In this document: positions 19,379 to 29,221 of the stretch, piece by piece | Position numbering within the stretch: position 1 is the stretch's first letter | Layout of the letters: each line of letters starts with the position of its first letter | NCBI GenBank assembly: GCA_000310025.1 | Contig: FN648764.1 | Location: 9,110-42,990 of the forward strand | Direction: 5' to 3' | Length of the DNA stretch: 33,881 nt | Origin: Ectocarpus siliculosus | Lineage: Eukaryota; Sar; Phaeophyceae; Ectocarpales; Ectocarpaceae | Position numbers and translations under genes: made by a program | Notes under the pieces: model-generated | Database searches by the model: none | The model's input: only the letters and a program-made list of their open reading frames with translations | What the model was told of the DNA's origin: nothing

Positions 19379-20067
19379 AAAGCAAAGGCAGCCAGTCGCC
19401 AGGCCAGCTAAAGGTGCAGTTCCCGGGCTCGGCAGTATGGGCGGCGACTCTGTTCGAAGACGGGGACGTGTGCAACGTCGCTGGGACCTGGACGGATCGT
19501 GTGGCGTCAGGACATCTCCGACCCGACGAAGAAACTTTGTCTAGGGCTTTCGAGACGTACTACGGATGCGGGAGGGAAGAGCCGTGCGAGAACCTACGAT
19601 GTCCCTCGTGCTGGGACGATGGTCATGCCTCAGCGCTCGAAGTCAACCAGATCGCGTGTTCTACATATATACGCGTCCCCCTCGTGGCCAGTTGCGGACA
19701 GGGTTGCTTGAAGGGCGGCGATGCCAAAACCTCGGACAGACCCGGGCCGCGCGATGACTGGGCCTTGGGGGGCGGAGGTGGTGATAATGTTGAGGTATAC
19801 AACGGGCCACCGCCACCACCTGACGTTGGAACTGTTGTAACGGACCAATTGACATTGGTCAAGATCCTCTACTTCCTGCACGAGGGGAACCCTCGTTCCT
19901 TGAGCGGGGAGCCGCCTCCGCTTACCTGGTGGGTGCTCGGGTACGAGTATGTGGGGGTTGGTGAAGGAAACGAACGTGTGCCCGATTCCATCACGGGGCA
20001 CCCAACCTTGCTCCTGCGTGGTCGGGGGCTTCCGTTGGTCTTCCCCGTGGACGCCATCCGACGCCAA
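19379..20067 (+). CDS. Host exon interrupted by element A
   Basis: After the LTR the frame starting AGC at 19381 reads about 229 residues without a stop (for example GQLKVQFPGSAVWAATLFED), with strong G/C third-position bias. It includes a cysteine-containing stretch (CGREEPCENLRCPSC) and ends in RGRGLPLVFPVDAIRRQ. Across the insertion the same frame continues back into CATCAAAGC (13111-13119), preceded by an acceptor-like CCTACAG. So element A sits within an exon, close to its 5' end. A good donor, CAA|GTAAGT, is at 20068, but the same region may instead carry a frameshift into the next block. I do not recognise the protein; the paired cysteines could bind zinc. Confidence 0.55.
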
Positions 20068-20071
20068 GTAA

Positions 20072-20275
20072 GTGCACATCTATCACCAATGCCCTAGGAG
20101 AGGAGATGTCGATCCGGGAGAGGCTTTTGTTTGCGAACAAACCCAAGGGGAGGGTCGCAACACGCGCGCTTGGCACCACAGATTCAGGCTGGCACATCCG
20201 GGCTCTCACAACGGCTACGATAGGTACCTTTTAAACGAGGTTCACCACAGCGTCAACCAGGACACTTTTGTTTGA
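20072..20275 (+). CDS. C-terminal continuation of the interrupted host gene (frame +1)
   Basis: In a different frame from the preceding exon, this reads HIYHQCPRRGDVDPGEAFVC and later HHRFRLAHPGSHNGYDRYLL, with coding-like third positions, and stops at TGA 20273-20275. Only a few bases separate the two frames (about 20066-20075), which is too short for an intron. A one-base insertion, or use of the GTAAGT donor with an unseen acceptor, are the alternatives. The His/Cys content continues the possible metal-binding character. No family is recognised. Confidence 0.4.
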   Translation: MHIYHQCPRRGDVDPGEAFVCEQTQGEGRNTRAWHHRFRLAHPGSHNGYDRYLLNEVHHSVNQDTFV

Positions 20276-21194
20276 GGTGGGAATGGATCTATATGCTTCT
20301 CAACATTCGGATGTTGGGCCGGGACGCGGCCAAATAAGGCCCTCATTGTACGAGCCACGCATTAATTTTTCGTCGACGTAGAAATTGTACGGGCCCTGAA
20401 TTCACTGTATACTTGTACGAGTACACGTCGCCACCGCAGAGCTTGTAGATGTTGTTTTGTCGTCTTCCTTTTTGACAACGACTCGTTTCGTCCTGTATGC
20501 ATTGACGTCACAGGATCGACGGTTCTGATGGACCCGACGTGGCGGAGACAAACCCCGAGGGAGACAAACCCCGAGGGAAAGGGTAAATAGTGCCCTCGGC
20601 CTCATGCTCATCATCGACAAAGTAGCACCACATGTTTGGGTTGTATGTTGTATATTCGCGCGTTGTACGGACCGTTGTTTTAGTTTGCGCCAAGTGTCGT
20701 TCATCGAAGCTTTTTTGCGTATCCTTGCGTGCTGCACACTTTGTAGTTAGCAGATTAAACCGCGGTAACCGTGTGACATCTGAACTACTATACCTCTTGT
20801 TGGGGAATTTCATTGGTGTCCGTGTTGGTGTCTGTTCAAAATGTTTTCCTTTTTCTTTGGTGGATATATTGCATAAATGGAACGACACCTTTCGGAAAGC
20901 TCTTGACGAGACGGCTTCTTCAACGCCGCCGTTTTCGGCGCTGCCACTAATTCTGTTTTGCGGAGAAAAATCGAGCTCTGAAAAGCGGTTCAGGGGACGT
21001 GGTATCTTGTGTCACCTCCGGTACGTGCTGCGGATCTTTTTCTTTTTTTTCCGTACTCGTAGACTGCCTCTGGAAATCAAAACACATCGTACTCCGGAGT
21101 ATGCATATTCTGATACCATATTTAGTATAATACGAACACATATCGTCGGGTGAGGACTCTTCAATGGTGGTGCCTCTTTTGGCACTCTAAATAC
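20276..21194 (+). other. Non-coding stretch left of family B copy 2
   Basis: No convincing frame. It holds a 17-bp tandem copy of GAGACAAACCCCGAGG (about 20546-20579) and the dispersed repeat at 20876-21035. AATAC at 21190-21194 is the left target duplication of the adjoining copia element. Confidence 0.4.
20876..21035 (+). repeat. Diverged dispersed repeat, partner at 3050-3200
   Basis: Shares ordered blocks with 3050-3200, including TTTCGGAAAGC, GGCTT, GGCGCTGCCA and GTGGTATC...TGTGTCAC. Confidence 0.45.
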
Positions 21195-21448
21195 TGTTTG
21201 TCGGCCGTACTCCGCGTACTTATCGGGTATTGTTTGTGTAGTGTATTAACTTCAGACGGTGAGGCAACGCCCGTACCCAGGGCGCTGTCGTGCTCAGAGA
21301 GGAGGAGTGGCAGCAGGGCTGCTGCACACAACAAAAGGGGGCCCCGGTGCATCATCACCGTACCCCTACCTAAAAGGTTCTACACCATCTGCGTCACACT
21401 TGTACGTACGGCTAACATATCCAAACCATGTCCGTAGACCCACGAACA
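21195..21448 (-). repeat. 3' LTR of family B copy 2 (254 bp)
   Basis: TG...CA ends, identical by eye to 27135-27388 and 1769-2022. Confidence 0.95.
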
Positions 21449-21456
21449 CCCTCCCT
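21449..21456 (-). other. Polypurine tract of family B copy 2
   Basis: CCCTCCCT on the plus strand (AGGGAGGG on the element's strand) touches the 3' LTR. It matches the tract of element A at seven consecutive bases (GGGAGGG plus A). Confidence 0.8.
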
Positions 21457-21758
21457 GGTTCTTCACGCAAGTGACTAACCATCAGTGGGGCAAAAACACC
21501 CCGGATACATCAATAAAATGCCAATACGGTGGTCGAGGGGAAACCCGGCGCCCGGGCAAAACCCCTCGAAAATAAATCCCATCCAACACAAACCATTGCT
21601 ATCACAGCGGATCACAACGGCCGCACTTATCAGGAAGGCCAAGGCGAAGACAAGAATGCGAGGCAAGCCTCCTACTCCTGCCATTGGGACACAGCCCGCG
21701 ACAGTAATGCATCTTTCCCCGCATGGTATACATGACCTTCCCCAAGCGCTAGAAAATC

Positions 21759-22454
21759 CTACAGAAGCTCCGGCAAATTCATCAGCTTTTTCCGGTGGTA
21801 CTGCAGGTTGCTCTTGCTAAGAGCCTTGGTGAGCATGTCTGCATGTTGCTCCGACGTCGACACAAACTTGATCGAGATGTCACCCGACCTAAACAATCCA
21901 CGAATGAAGTGGTACCGCACGTCGATGTGCTTGCTACGCGCTGAGCTAAGGGGGTTCTGCACCAAAGCCATGGCCCCCTGATTGTCCTCAAGGACCTGAA
22001 TGCTACCGCCGCTGGTCTCTGGGGCAATAAACGAAAGCACTGCACGCACAAACAAAGCTTCTTTCACACCCTCTCCGGCAGCAATGTACTCTGCCTCCGT
22101 AGACGACAAAGATACGATAGCTTGCGTCTTGCTACCGTGGCTGATGACGGTTCCTCCAACCGTTGTTGCCAGCCCTGACACCGAACGTCTATCCTCAGCG
22201 TCGGCGTAGCTAGCGTCCACGTACACCGCCAGCCCCAGCCCCGATCCCCGTTTGTAGGTGATCCCGAGGTCCCTCGTCTCTTTGAGGTAGGCGAGGATCT
22301 TCCGTATCGCCTTCCAGTGCCTCTCGGCAGGGGCGTGGGCGTGGCGCGCTACCGCGCGCACAGCGAACGAGATGTCCGGGCGCGAGAACGTCGACACCCA
22401 CATCATGCTGCCGATGGCCTCCCTCACCGGCCACCTCCCCTCCACTTTCGTCAT
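21759..22454 (-). pseudogene. Copia pol, RNase H part (third frame)
   Basis: This is the last part of pol in copy 2. It joins the reverse transcriptase tail (REAIGSMMWVSTFSRPDIS) to RNase H: catalytic YVDA and STEAEY blocks, EDNQGA, and a HADMLTKAL C-terminal motif. It ends at a stop at 21759. The internal Met at 22454 is not a real start; the segment is separated from the preceding pol frame by a frame change at about 22455-22500. A non-coding stretch of roughly 300 bases follows before the polypurine tract. Confidence 0.85.
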
Positions 22455-24135
22455 CTCGCTTCGGTCCTAGGTCAGCACCAGGGGAAGCAGGGATGGGGGA
22501 GGTCGATTGCACATCAAAGCGATTCACGATGCTGTCAATGTACGCGGTTTGGGAGATTCTAAGGGTCCCAGCCTCTAGGTCTCTCTCAACGGCACACCCG
22601 TCGAACCACACACACTCTCCAAGGTCTTTAGTGGGGAATGCCTTGTTGAGGGAAGCGAGCAACTCCTTGCAATCATCATCAGACCCAGCCACCAGAATGT
22701 CATCCACATAAATCACGATAATCATCACCACGACACCGTCTTTCATCTTGCGGAAGACGCACGGGTCCGCCTTGCACTGCTCGAACCCGTTTTCTACAAG
22801 CGTGTCGGCAGCGTGGTACCCCCACTGCCTGCCGCTCTGCTTCAAGCCGTAAATAGCACGCTCAGCCTTCACAACTTTGTGGGATTTTTCCCCGCACCCC
22901 GCGGGGAGCCTCAAGAACACATCCTCGTCTAACTTAGCGTGTGTAAACGCCTGCTTGACATCCCAGTGGTTGAGTTTCAATGATTTCTCATTGGCTACCG
23001 CAAGCATCAGTTTAATGGATGCGGATGATGGGCAAGGGGAGGATGAGTAGAAGTAGTCCACATTCGGAATTTGCGAAAAACCCCAAGCGACCAGACGCGC
23101 TTTGAACTTCTCGATTTTCCCCTCCTTGTTCGTCTTCCAAGTAAAACGCCACTTAGAACTCACAGGTCTACGCCCCTCTGGCGTACCGTCTACGAATGAA
23201 AACGTTCCCGTGTCCAAGTGTCCATCGAACTCTTCCCTCATGGCCTGTTCCCACCCCTCTCTGTACACAGACTTGGCCACGCCGGCTACGGTCATGGGGG
23301 GGGATTCAACGTCACTCGGACGCTTGCCTATGGGGGATTCTGTACTCAGCTCGGTCGACGCCAGGGCCCTCACGAAGGCGTCTGGAGAGTTGAGCACGAG
23401 GTCCTCCGCTCCCAGCAGGAAGTCCTCTGCCTCTTGGCGCGCGATGTTGGCCTCCTCCGCGCGCTCGCACAGCAGCGCTTGCACCGCCCTCGCCTCTAGC
23501 CCTTCCACCACGTCGACCACACACGCGAGCATCCAGTGGGTGTACTCCTCCGTGCTGGTGATGGGCAGGGTAGGCAGCCCGGCCGCCGATGCATGGCGGG
23601 CGAGCAGACCTTCGGCACTCGTTGACGACTCGTACCTCGTGTTCCGGCGAGGGTTCTCCCTGAGTCGGCGGCTGGTGAGTTCGGCCGGCTCGCCAAAGCG
23701 GGCGAGCCTCCGTTCCTCGGGCCCGCGGAGCACCGGAATATCCGTGTCGCTGCCGCTGTCGCTGCCGCCACCGCTGCTGCTGCTGCTGCCGCCGCCACCG
23801 CGGCTGCTGCTGCTGCTGCTGCTGCTGCGGCGGTCGTCCTCGCCGCCGCCCACATCGGCCATCCCGGTCGACGTGGTAGATGGGGCGACGCTCGCGCCCT
23901 CCCTGCTCGAGGGGGCGCCATCGCCAGCGTCGCCCGCGCCCGACTCCTGGGGCGCGGCCGGCGGCGCCGCCGGCGCATCGCGCGCGGGCGGCTCCGCGGG
24001 CCCCGGGTTTGCCGTCGTGTCAAGGTGGAAACCTCCATCCTCAGGTTCTCCCTCCGCCCTCCCTCCACTCGTGGCATGACGCACCCCCTCCGCCCTCGTG
24101 CTCCCCAGTCGTGAGCTCCTCGTCCTCCTCTGCAA
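22455..24135 (-). pseudogene. Copia pol, linker and reverse transcriptase part (second frame)
   Basis: The first third is a low-complexity Ser/Gly/Pro-rich linker read from GCT/GCC-type triplet runs (about 23756-23832). Then come the copia reverse transcriptase blocks: KARLVAWGFSQ, NHWDVKQAFTHAKLDEDVFL, IYGLKQSGRQW, and the catalytic YVDD at 22699-22710. The frame has no ATG at its left edge and begins inside the previous frame, so it depends on a frame change somewhere in 24040-24135, where C-runs such as 24084-24088 are present. The frame physically stays open to 22210, but beyond about 22455 it is out of register with RNase H. Confidence 0.85.
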
Positions 24136-25756
24136 TGGGAGGCAGCGGCTGGGGGTGCGCGGTCGGGGCGGCGGGCACAGATTGCCAGGTGAAGTTGCGA
24201 GTGGTGATCGCTTGGCGTTTTTCGTTCAGGATGCGCACGCAATCACGGTTTGTGTTGATTCCAGGGCCGAGGTAAAAACACTTTTTTGCTTTCGGCTCTG
24301 ACTTGTGCGTGCGCTTGACCTTGTATACGGCGGGTTTGAGGAACGGGTACGTCGCCTCTGGGGGAGGTGGGTGCCCGTGCCACATTTCGTACGGCGATTT
24401 CTTGTCCGGGTTGGATGTGGTGGAGGTGCAGTTCAGGGCGTTGCATGCCCAAGCTGTGGCTTCGGCCCAAAGGGAGGGGTAGCTTGGTGCTTCGGGGTAA
24501 AGAATCGGCGCTTGTATGCGGGCGGCTAGTGCTGCATCCTTTATCAGTCCCAGTGCTCTCTCAGCTACACCGTTGTATTCTGGGCTGTATGCGGGGGTGA
24601 ACTCCTGCTTGATGCAATACTTGCGGCACAGCTTTCCGAATTCTCCCTCGAAAAACTCTCCTCCGTTGTCAGACCGCACGACCATGACCTCGGATGGGGC
24701 TCCGTCTGCTCTGTTTTCCGCTAGGTATCTCTCGAATGCCTCTGCAGCGTCTGACTTGTTTTTCAAGAAGTAGACGCGGTTCCACCTCGTGCAGTCATCC
24801 CTTACAATGAGAGTGTACCACTTCCCCCCCAAGCTCTGCACCCTTGCCTTCCCACTCAAATCCACGAACACTCTCTGCAGTTTCTTAACTGCTCGGGTTG
24901 ACGTCCTGTTGGGGATGGGCTTGGATAGCCCCTTTGCCGTCGAGCACCCCATGCACTCCCGGAGCTGACCCACCAGCGTCACCCCTTGCTGCTTCGCCGT
25001 GTTCTTCAGCAGCACCTCGTGGGAGTGGCCGTGCGCGCAGTGGAAGTCGTTGATGTCAACGGGGGTGCGGTTCGCTTTCGCGTTACCAGGAGCAATTATG
25101 GCACAGGCTAGTTCCCTACCCGAGTCTATGCGGTGACCAGTCTGAACGAACAGGTCCCCCCATAGAGGGAAGTACACCGACTCCCCCCCACCAACGAACA
25201 CCTCCAACTCACGCTCGTCTGCGGCTAAGCGGCGCTTGGTATGCTTCAAAAGGGCTGTGAGGGACACGAGGTTGTAATTCAGCTCCGGCACATGAGCGAC
25301 CCGTTTCAACAGCAGGTCTGTGGTCCCAACGCGAGAACCGATGGACACCCTCACGTCGCCGTAGCCTACTATGGCGAAGGCTTGCTTCCCTGCGGCGACA
25401 CTCAAACGTCGATCGCACTCATGGTAGTTTTCGAACGCGTTAGCGCTCGGGAACATGTGGTTGGTTGCGCCGGTATCGGCCACAAACCTTTCCTGCCTGG
25501 CCTGCTCTACACCCCCTCGATCAACGACTCTGTTCCACTCGCCTGTGAAGTCACGGACCACTAGCGCCTCCTCTGCCACGTCCAGTGCGGTGGCGTCCAA
25601 GACCGGCAGCTCCACCGCGAGCACCGCCTGCTCGGACGAGCACTTGCTCTTGTCGTGTCCGTAGCCCAGGCATTTCTCGCATCGCAGGGGCTCCGGCTTG
25701 GTACAGGCGGCCGCCTGGTGACCCTTCTCTCCGCACCGGAAGCAGCGGCCGTGCAT
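24041..25756 (-). pseudogene. Copia pol, zinc knuckle-protease-integrase part (first frame)
   Basis: From Met 25756 it contains two CCHC knuckles (CFRCGEKGHQAAAC and CEKCLGYGHDKSKC), aspartic protease DTG at residues 94-96, the integrase HHCC region (HSHE...CMGC), and the catalytic triad D299, D363 and E399, the last two separated by 35 residues. All catalytic residues are present. Its TGA at 24041 comes just after the integrase C-terminus, inside the linker, and is premature compared with element A. In copy 1 this frame is joined to gag; here the extra C upstream breaks the join. Confidence 0.88.
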
Positions 25757-25757
25757 G

Positions 25758-27086
25758 CTACCTGCACCGCCGCCGCCTCCGCCGCTGTTGCCACCACCAC
25801 CGCCCTTGCGACCACCCCCTTTCCCCTTCTGGCTGCCACCGCCGCCGCCGCCCTTGCTGTGGCCGCCGCTGCTGCGGCCGGGCGCTCCGCCCCTGTTGCC
25901 ACCGTCGCTCGCGAGGAAAACATGCTCCGCCTTCCGCTGGCCCTTCGTGGCCCTCCTCCCCCTCCGGGAGGCTCGCGTGCACGGTACTGACTACCCTGAT
26001 TATCTCGCCCCGGTCCAGGTTTGTAGCCGTCTCCAGCAAGAATTTGGCTTGTTGGTACTCGGGTGGAAGGGCATCGACAAAGTGTGCGAGAACAAAGGGT
26101 GTGTCAGCGTTGAGCCCTTTTTCCCGCAGTCGTGAGTACAGCAGCTCGAGCGTGTATAGATGCTCGACAGGGTTGCTGTTGCTGTGTGCGGGGATCGTGA
26201 ATCGAAACATCTTCTTCATGAGGGCTTGTTTCGAGCCCTGCGACTCTGGGTTGTGTACTTTGTCGAGCTCCGCAAGGATCTCCTTTGCGGTCTCGCATTT
26301 ATTCACGATTGCCTTGTCGGCTTCTCGGACGATGGCTGTAGTCACAAAGTGGAACGCCTGGAGGCCCCTCTGAACCTCATCACTTGTGTAGCCCAAGCTA
26401 TACAGCTCCGAGCTAGGCCTGTTTGGGTCACCGACGGGTGCGTGCTTCTCGGCGTTGCCGATAAGCTGCCCGTCCAAGCCTACGGTTTTTGCGGCTTGAA
26501 TAAGTGCCTTCCTCCACGAGTCGTACCCGTGGCCGCGACTCTCCCCTTCGAGACGCGGTGCATTTACCGTAACACGTTTTTGGCTACTACTGCTGTACCC
26601 ATAAAAAAATGCTCCGGCCCCTCGAATTGCGGTTTGCTCACCTTGGGGGTTTAACCCCCTCGCTTCCCCGCGGTCCGGTCCTACGCCCGGGCTCATTCCG
26701 GCTGGCCCCACAGGATTCGCTCCCGATCTACCTGCCCAGCCAGTCGTCACTCTCGCTGGAACCCCAGGACTCGCTCCCGGTATGTTGTCCCAGCTGCTTT
26801 CCCGCGGGTGATTTCGCCCATCACGGGCCGTTTCCCGGGAAAACGCCCCGCCGCCCCCAGGCGGCAGAGCCTCTCTCTGGCTTGGGACGGCAGCACCGCC
26901 GCCCCTACTGGCATCGCCCGCCACGGCGTCACCAGGCTCCTTCCTCTTCAACTCCATCACTACGCTCATCAGCTGCGATAACTGGCCCTCCAGCCTCGCA
27001 ATCGCCGGATCCTCGGCGTGTTGCTGTTGCGTGGCTGAGGTCTCTTCCCCCAGCCCTGCGACGGAACCGCTGTTCGACGCAGACAT
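25758..27086 (-). pseudogene. Copia Gag, frameshifted at its C-terminus
   Basis: True ATG at 27086-27084, 48 bases inside the 5' LTR. Gag should assemble the particle. The reading frame matches copy 1 for about 370 residues, including a copia Gag core (for example ELYSLGYTSDEVQRGLQAFH and FVDALPPEYQQAKFLLETAT). At 25958-25962 there are five C where copy 1 has four. After that the frame reads an Arg/Gln-rich tail and stops at 25758 instead of the glycine-rich linker leading to the zinc knuckles. The true product is thus truncated Gag without its nucleic-acid-binding knuckles. Confidence 0.9.
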
Positions 27087-27134
27087 GACCCGATGCGGCT
27101 ATCCCTCGAGGGACAATCAATCTAAACTCTAGAG
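27087..27134 (-). other. Leader and presumed primer-binding region of family B
   Basis: On the element strand the LTR end ...ACAAACA is followed by CTCTAGAG, a perfect palindrome (27127-27134), then TTTAGATTGATTG. As in element A, this is not the usual initiator-methionine tRNA site. Confidence 0.5.
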
Positions 27135-27388
27135 TGTTTGTCGGCCGTACTCCGCGTACTTATCGGGTATTGTTTGTGTAGTGTATTAACTTCAGACGGT
27201 GAGGCAACGCCCGTACCCAGGGCGCTGTCGTGCTCAGAGAGGAGGAGTGGCAGCAGGGCTGCTGCACACAACAAAAGGGGGCCCCGGTGCATCATCACCG
27301 TACCCCTACCTAAAAGGTTCTACACCATCTGCGTCACACTTGTACGTACGGCTAACATATCCAAACCATGTCCGTAGACCCACGAACA
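27135..27388 (-). repeat. 5' LTR of family B copy 2 (254 bp)
   Basis: Identical by eye to the 3' LTR at 21195-21448. Followed by AATAC, the right target duplication. Confidence 0.95.
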
Positions 27389-28352
27389 AATACATGCCAG
27401 GTAGCACAGGGTATAGGCAATGCACCCCTGACCAGGGTGGTCTCTCCACAAGGTCTCCGGTACGGCGACCTTGTAGAACAACAGTCCCCGGCAGGGTCTC
27501 GACAGGGTCTGGACAGGTGTGTACAGGGTGTTGGTCCCGCAGGGTACGCAAAAGGCGGAGCAAAGTGGCTACGTGTGTTCGTTCTTGAAAGTAGTAGTCG
27601 GTGACCCATTTCTCCGCGCTGTATCCTGGTTGCCGAGCTCTGCTTTCGCGCCAGCTGCGTCCCTTGCTCTCGGCAAGGTCTTTCTTCTACCAGTCGTCTA
27701 CTCCGTCACGCGAGGAACGTAATTTTGTTCATCTTCTTCTAGCTTTATGAGGTGCGGTCGCCGACTGCAGCGGCATTTCGCCTTGATTGCGCAAAAAAGA
27801 AGTGGCAACGGTGCGGGACGCTCAGTCAAATATTGCATTGTAGCAGAGTCGCACCCCAGAAATCTGGCGAGTGCAGGCGAGCAGAGAGCGGTAGGTCTAG
27901 GTAAACACGTACCAGTTTTTTCTCGCGTCCTGGTCAGGCATATTCGGTGTCGGCAACGCCGGAGGGGTGATGGGGCGTATTCCGACAAAAGCGTTGTACT
28001 CGTACAATACAATCCACACTTTGTCTCACAAGGACCGCAGGCAGAATAGACCACTTGCAACAGGACCCCCCGCACCAAAAAAAATGCTCTGAGCGGAGGG
28101 GGTGTGGTGGTACAAAACAGTTAAATTTAATTAATCCGCATTTTTTTTAAGAAGACACACTCTACAGCAGCAGCCGCGCCACGAGCAAGGGCACACAACC
28201 TTCACCTCCCACAGCAGTGGACACACCCCCGCACGCCGACACAACAGGAGACAAAGGGTGTACCCAGAAACCGGAAAAAGCTTGAGATGTACAGCAGCAC
28301 CCAGAGAAAATGCATTTGCAACTCACGGGTGTGCCGGGGGAGGGAGAAATAA
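27389..28352 (+). other. Non-coding stretch with clustered ACAGGGT-like motifs
   Basis: Between about 27408 and 27550 the heptamer ACAGGGT or GCAGGGT/CCAGGGT recurs at least six times in one orientation. It lies upstream of a transposase gene, so it might be a subterminal repeat array. No inverted partner was found past the transposase. No coding frame was accepted here. Confidence 0.4.
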
Positions 28353-28886
28353 ATGCGGGTGCCCTTGGGTAAAAGAGCGGCCTACCAGAACGCACTCGGC
28401 CTGGCTGATGAAATCACCTTGCAAGACCCAAGAGTGTGGCTTGGTCATTTCCCAGCTGACGACGTGGAGGCTAGCAAGCAAGGTTCGGGGCCTTATGGCA
28501 CAAACGTCGTGGTGAAGCTAGTAGAAGGGGCTCTTCCGAGCCAAACGGACGAACAGATGTCTGCCGGTACCAAGGGAAAGGTGTTGTTGTCGGCACTGCG
28601 TAGAAGCAACGCCATCATGGAGCGCCACCGACAATCCCTGCTAGACGCAAGCATGACGGGCGTGGAGGAAGATGCTCGAATACGAGAACTACAGGACCGA
28701 GTCAACATGCTGGAGAAGACAATCCGCGAGCTCACGGTTGACGGGAAACAGCAGAGGGCGAACCGAGAGGAGGATGGGGAGGCACCGGGTGCACGTAGCA
28801 GCAGGATTGACGATTCCATTCTCGAGGGGAAGAGAGACGAGGCAGCTAGGAGCTTGTGTGGACTCAGGAGCGCGGAATCCCTGAAG
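28353..28886 (+). CDS. Coiled-coil exon upstream of the transposase
   Basis: ATG 28353 opens a frame of 178 codons to a good donor, CTGAAG|GTATGC (GT at 28887). It reads MRVPLGKRAAYQNALGLADE near the start and a charged heptad-like stretch (DARIRELQDRVNMLEKTIRE, coded by about 28671-28730) typical of a coiled coil, followed by a hydrophilic segment. Unspliced, the frame would end at 28922. Position and orientation suggest it is the first exon of the transposase gene downstream, but the matching acceptor was not pinned down (CTTACAG at about 29204 is a candidate). A role in multimerisation is inference only. Confidence 0.5.
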
Positions 28887-29221
28887 GTATGCCTGGCGCA
28901 CACCGTCGTGTTGTCATCTTAGGGTTTACGGTGTGCAGAGATTGTTCGATAAGAATGTTAAGTCCTGAAAACTACTGCTGTTGTTTGGTGCACCAGATCC
29001 ATCCGCGACTAAACTCAAAATCAACTCCAGTTGCGACTGCTGTTGTAATGTCGAGGCTCCGTCGTATGTAAGCATTTCCGTCGTTGACTTGTACAAACTT
29101 TGTACCACCGCAGTGGCCAAGTAACCGGTACTCGGCGGTGTAAACGAACAACACATACATATAGCCTCGACCCGAGGTCGATCGTGTCACCAACAGGACT
29201 TACAGCAGGTCCCGACTATTT

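Larger units (their letters stand above)
21195..27388 (-). mobile_element. Complete Ty1/copia LTR retrotransposon, family B copy 2
   Basis: The element is 6194 bp on the minus strand. Both 254-bp LTRs (21195-21448 and 27135-27388) look identical. A 5-bp target duplication AATAC flanks it (21190-21194 and 27389-27393). A purine tract AGGGAGGG (read on the minus strand) precedes the 3' LTR. Gag, protease, integrase, reverse transcriptase and RNase H are all recognisable in copia order, but the frame is broken near 25958-25962, near 24040-24135 and near 22455-22500. It is therefore a recent but probably non-autonomous insertion, unless the breaks are sequencing errors in homopolymers. Confidence 0.95.

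Noticed and set aside
20632-21153. A 173-codon plus-strand open frame left of family B copy 2
   Set aside because: It has no codon bias, no domain, and overlaps an old dispersed repeat.
23102-24079. A long plus-strand open frame of 325 codons opposite the copia pol
   Set aside because: It is the antisense of the low-complexity linker and reverse transcriptase; leucine runs come from CTG triplets.
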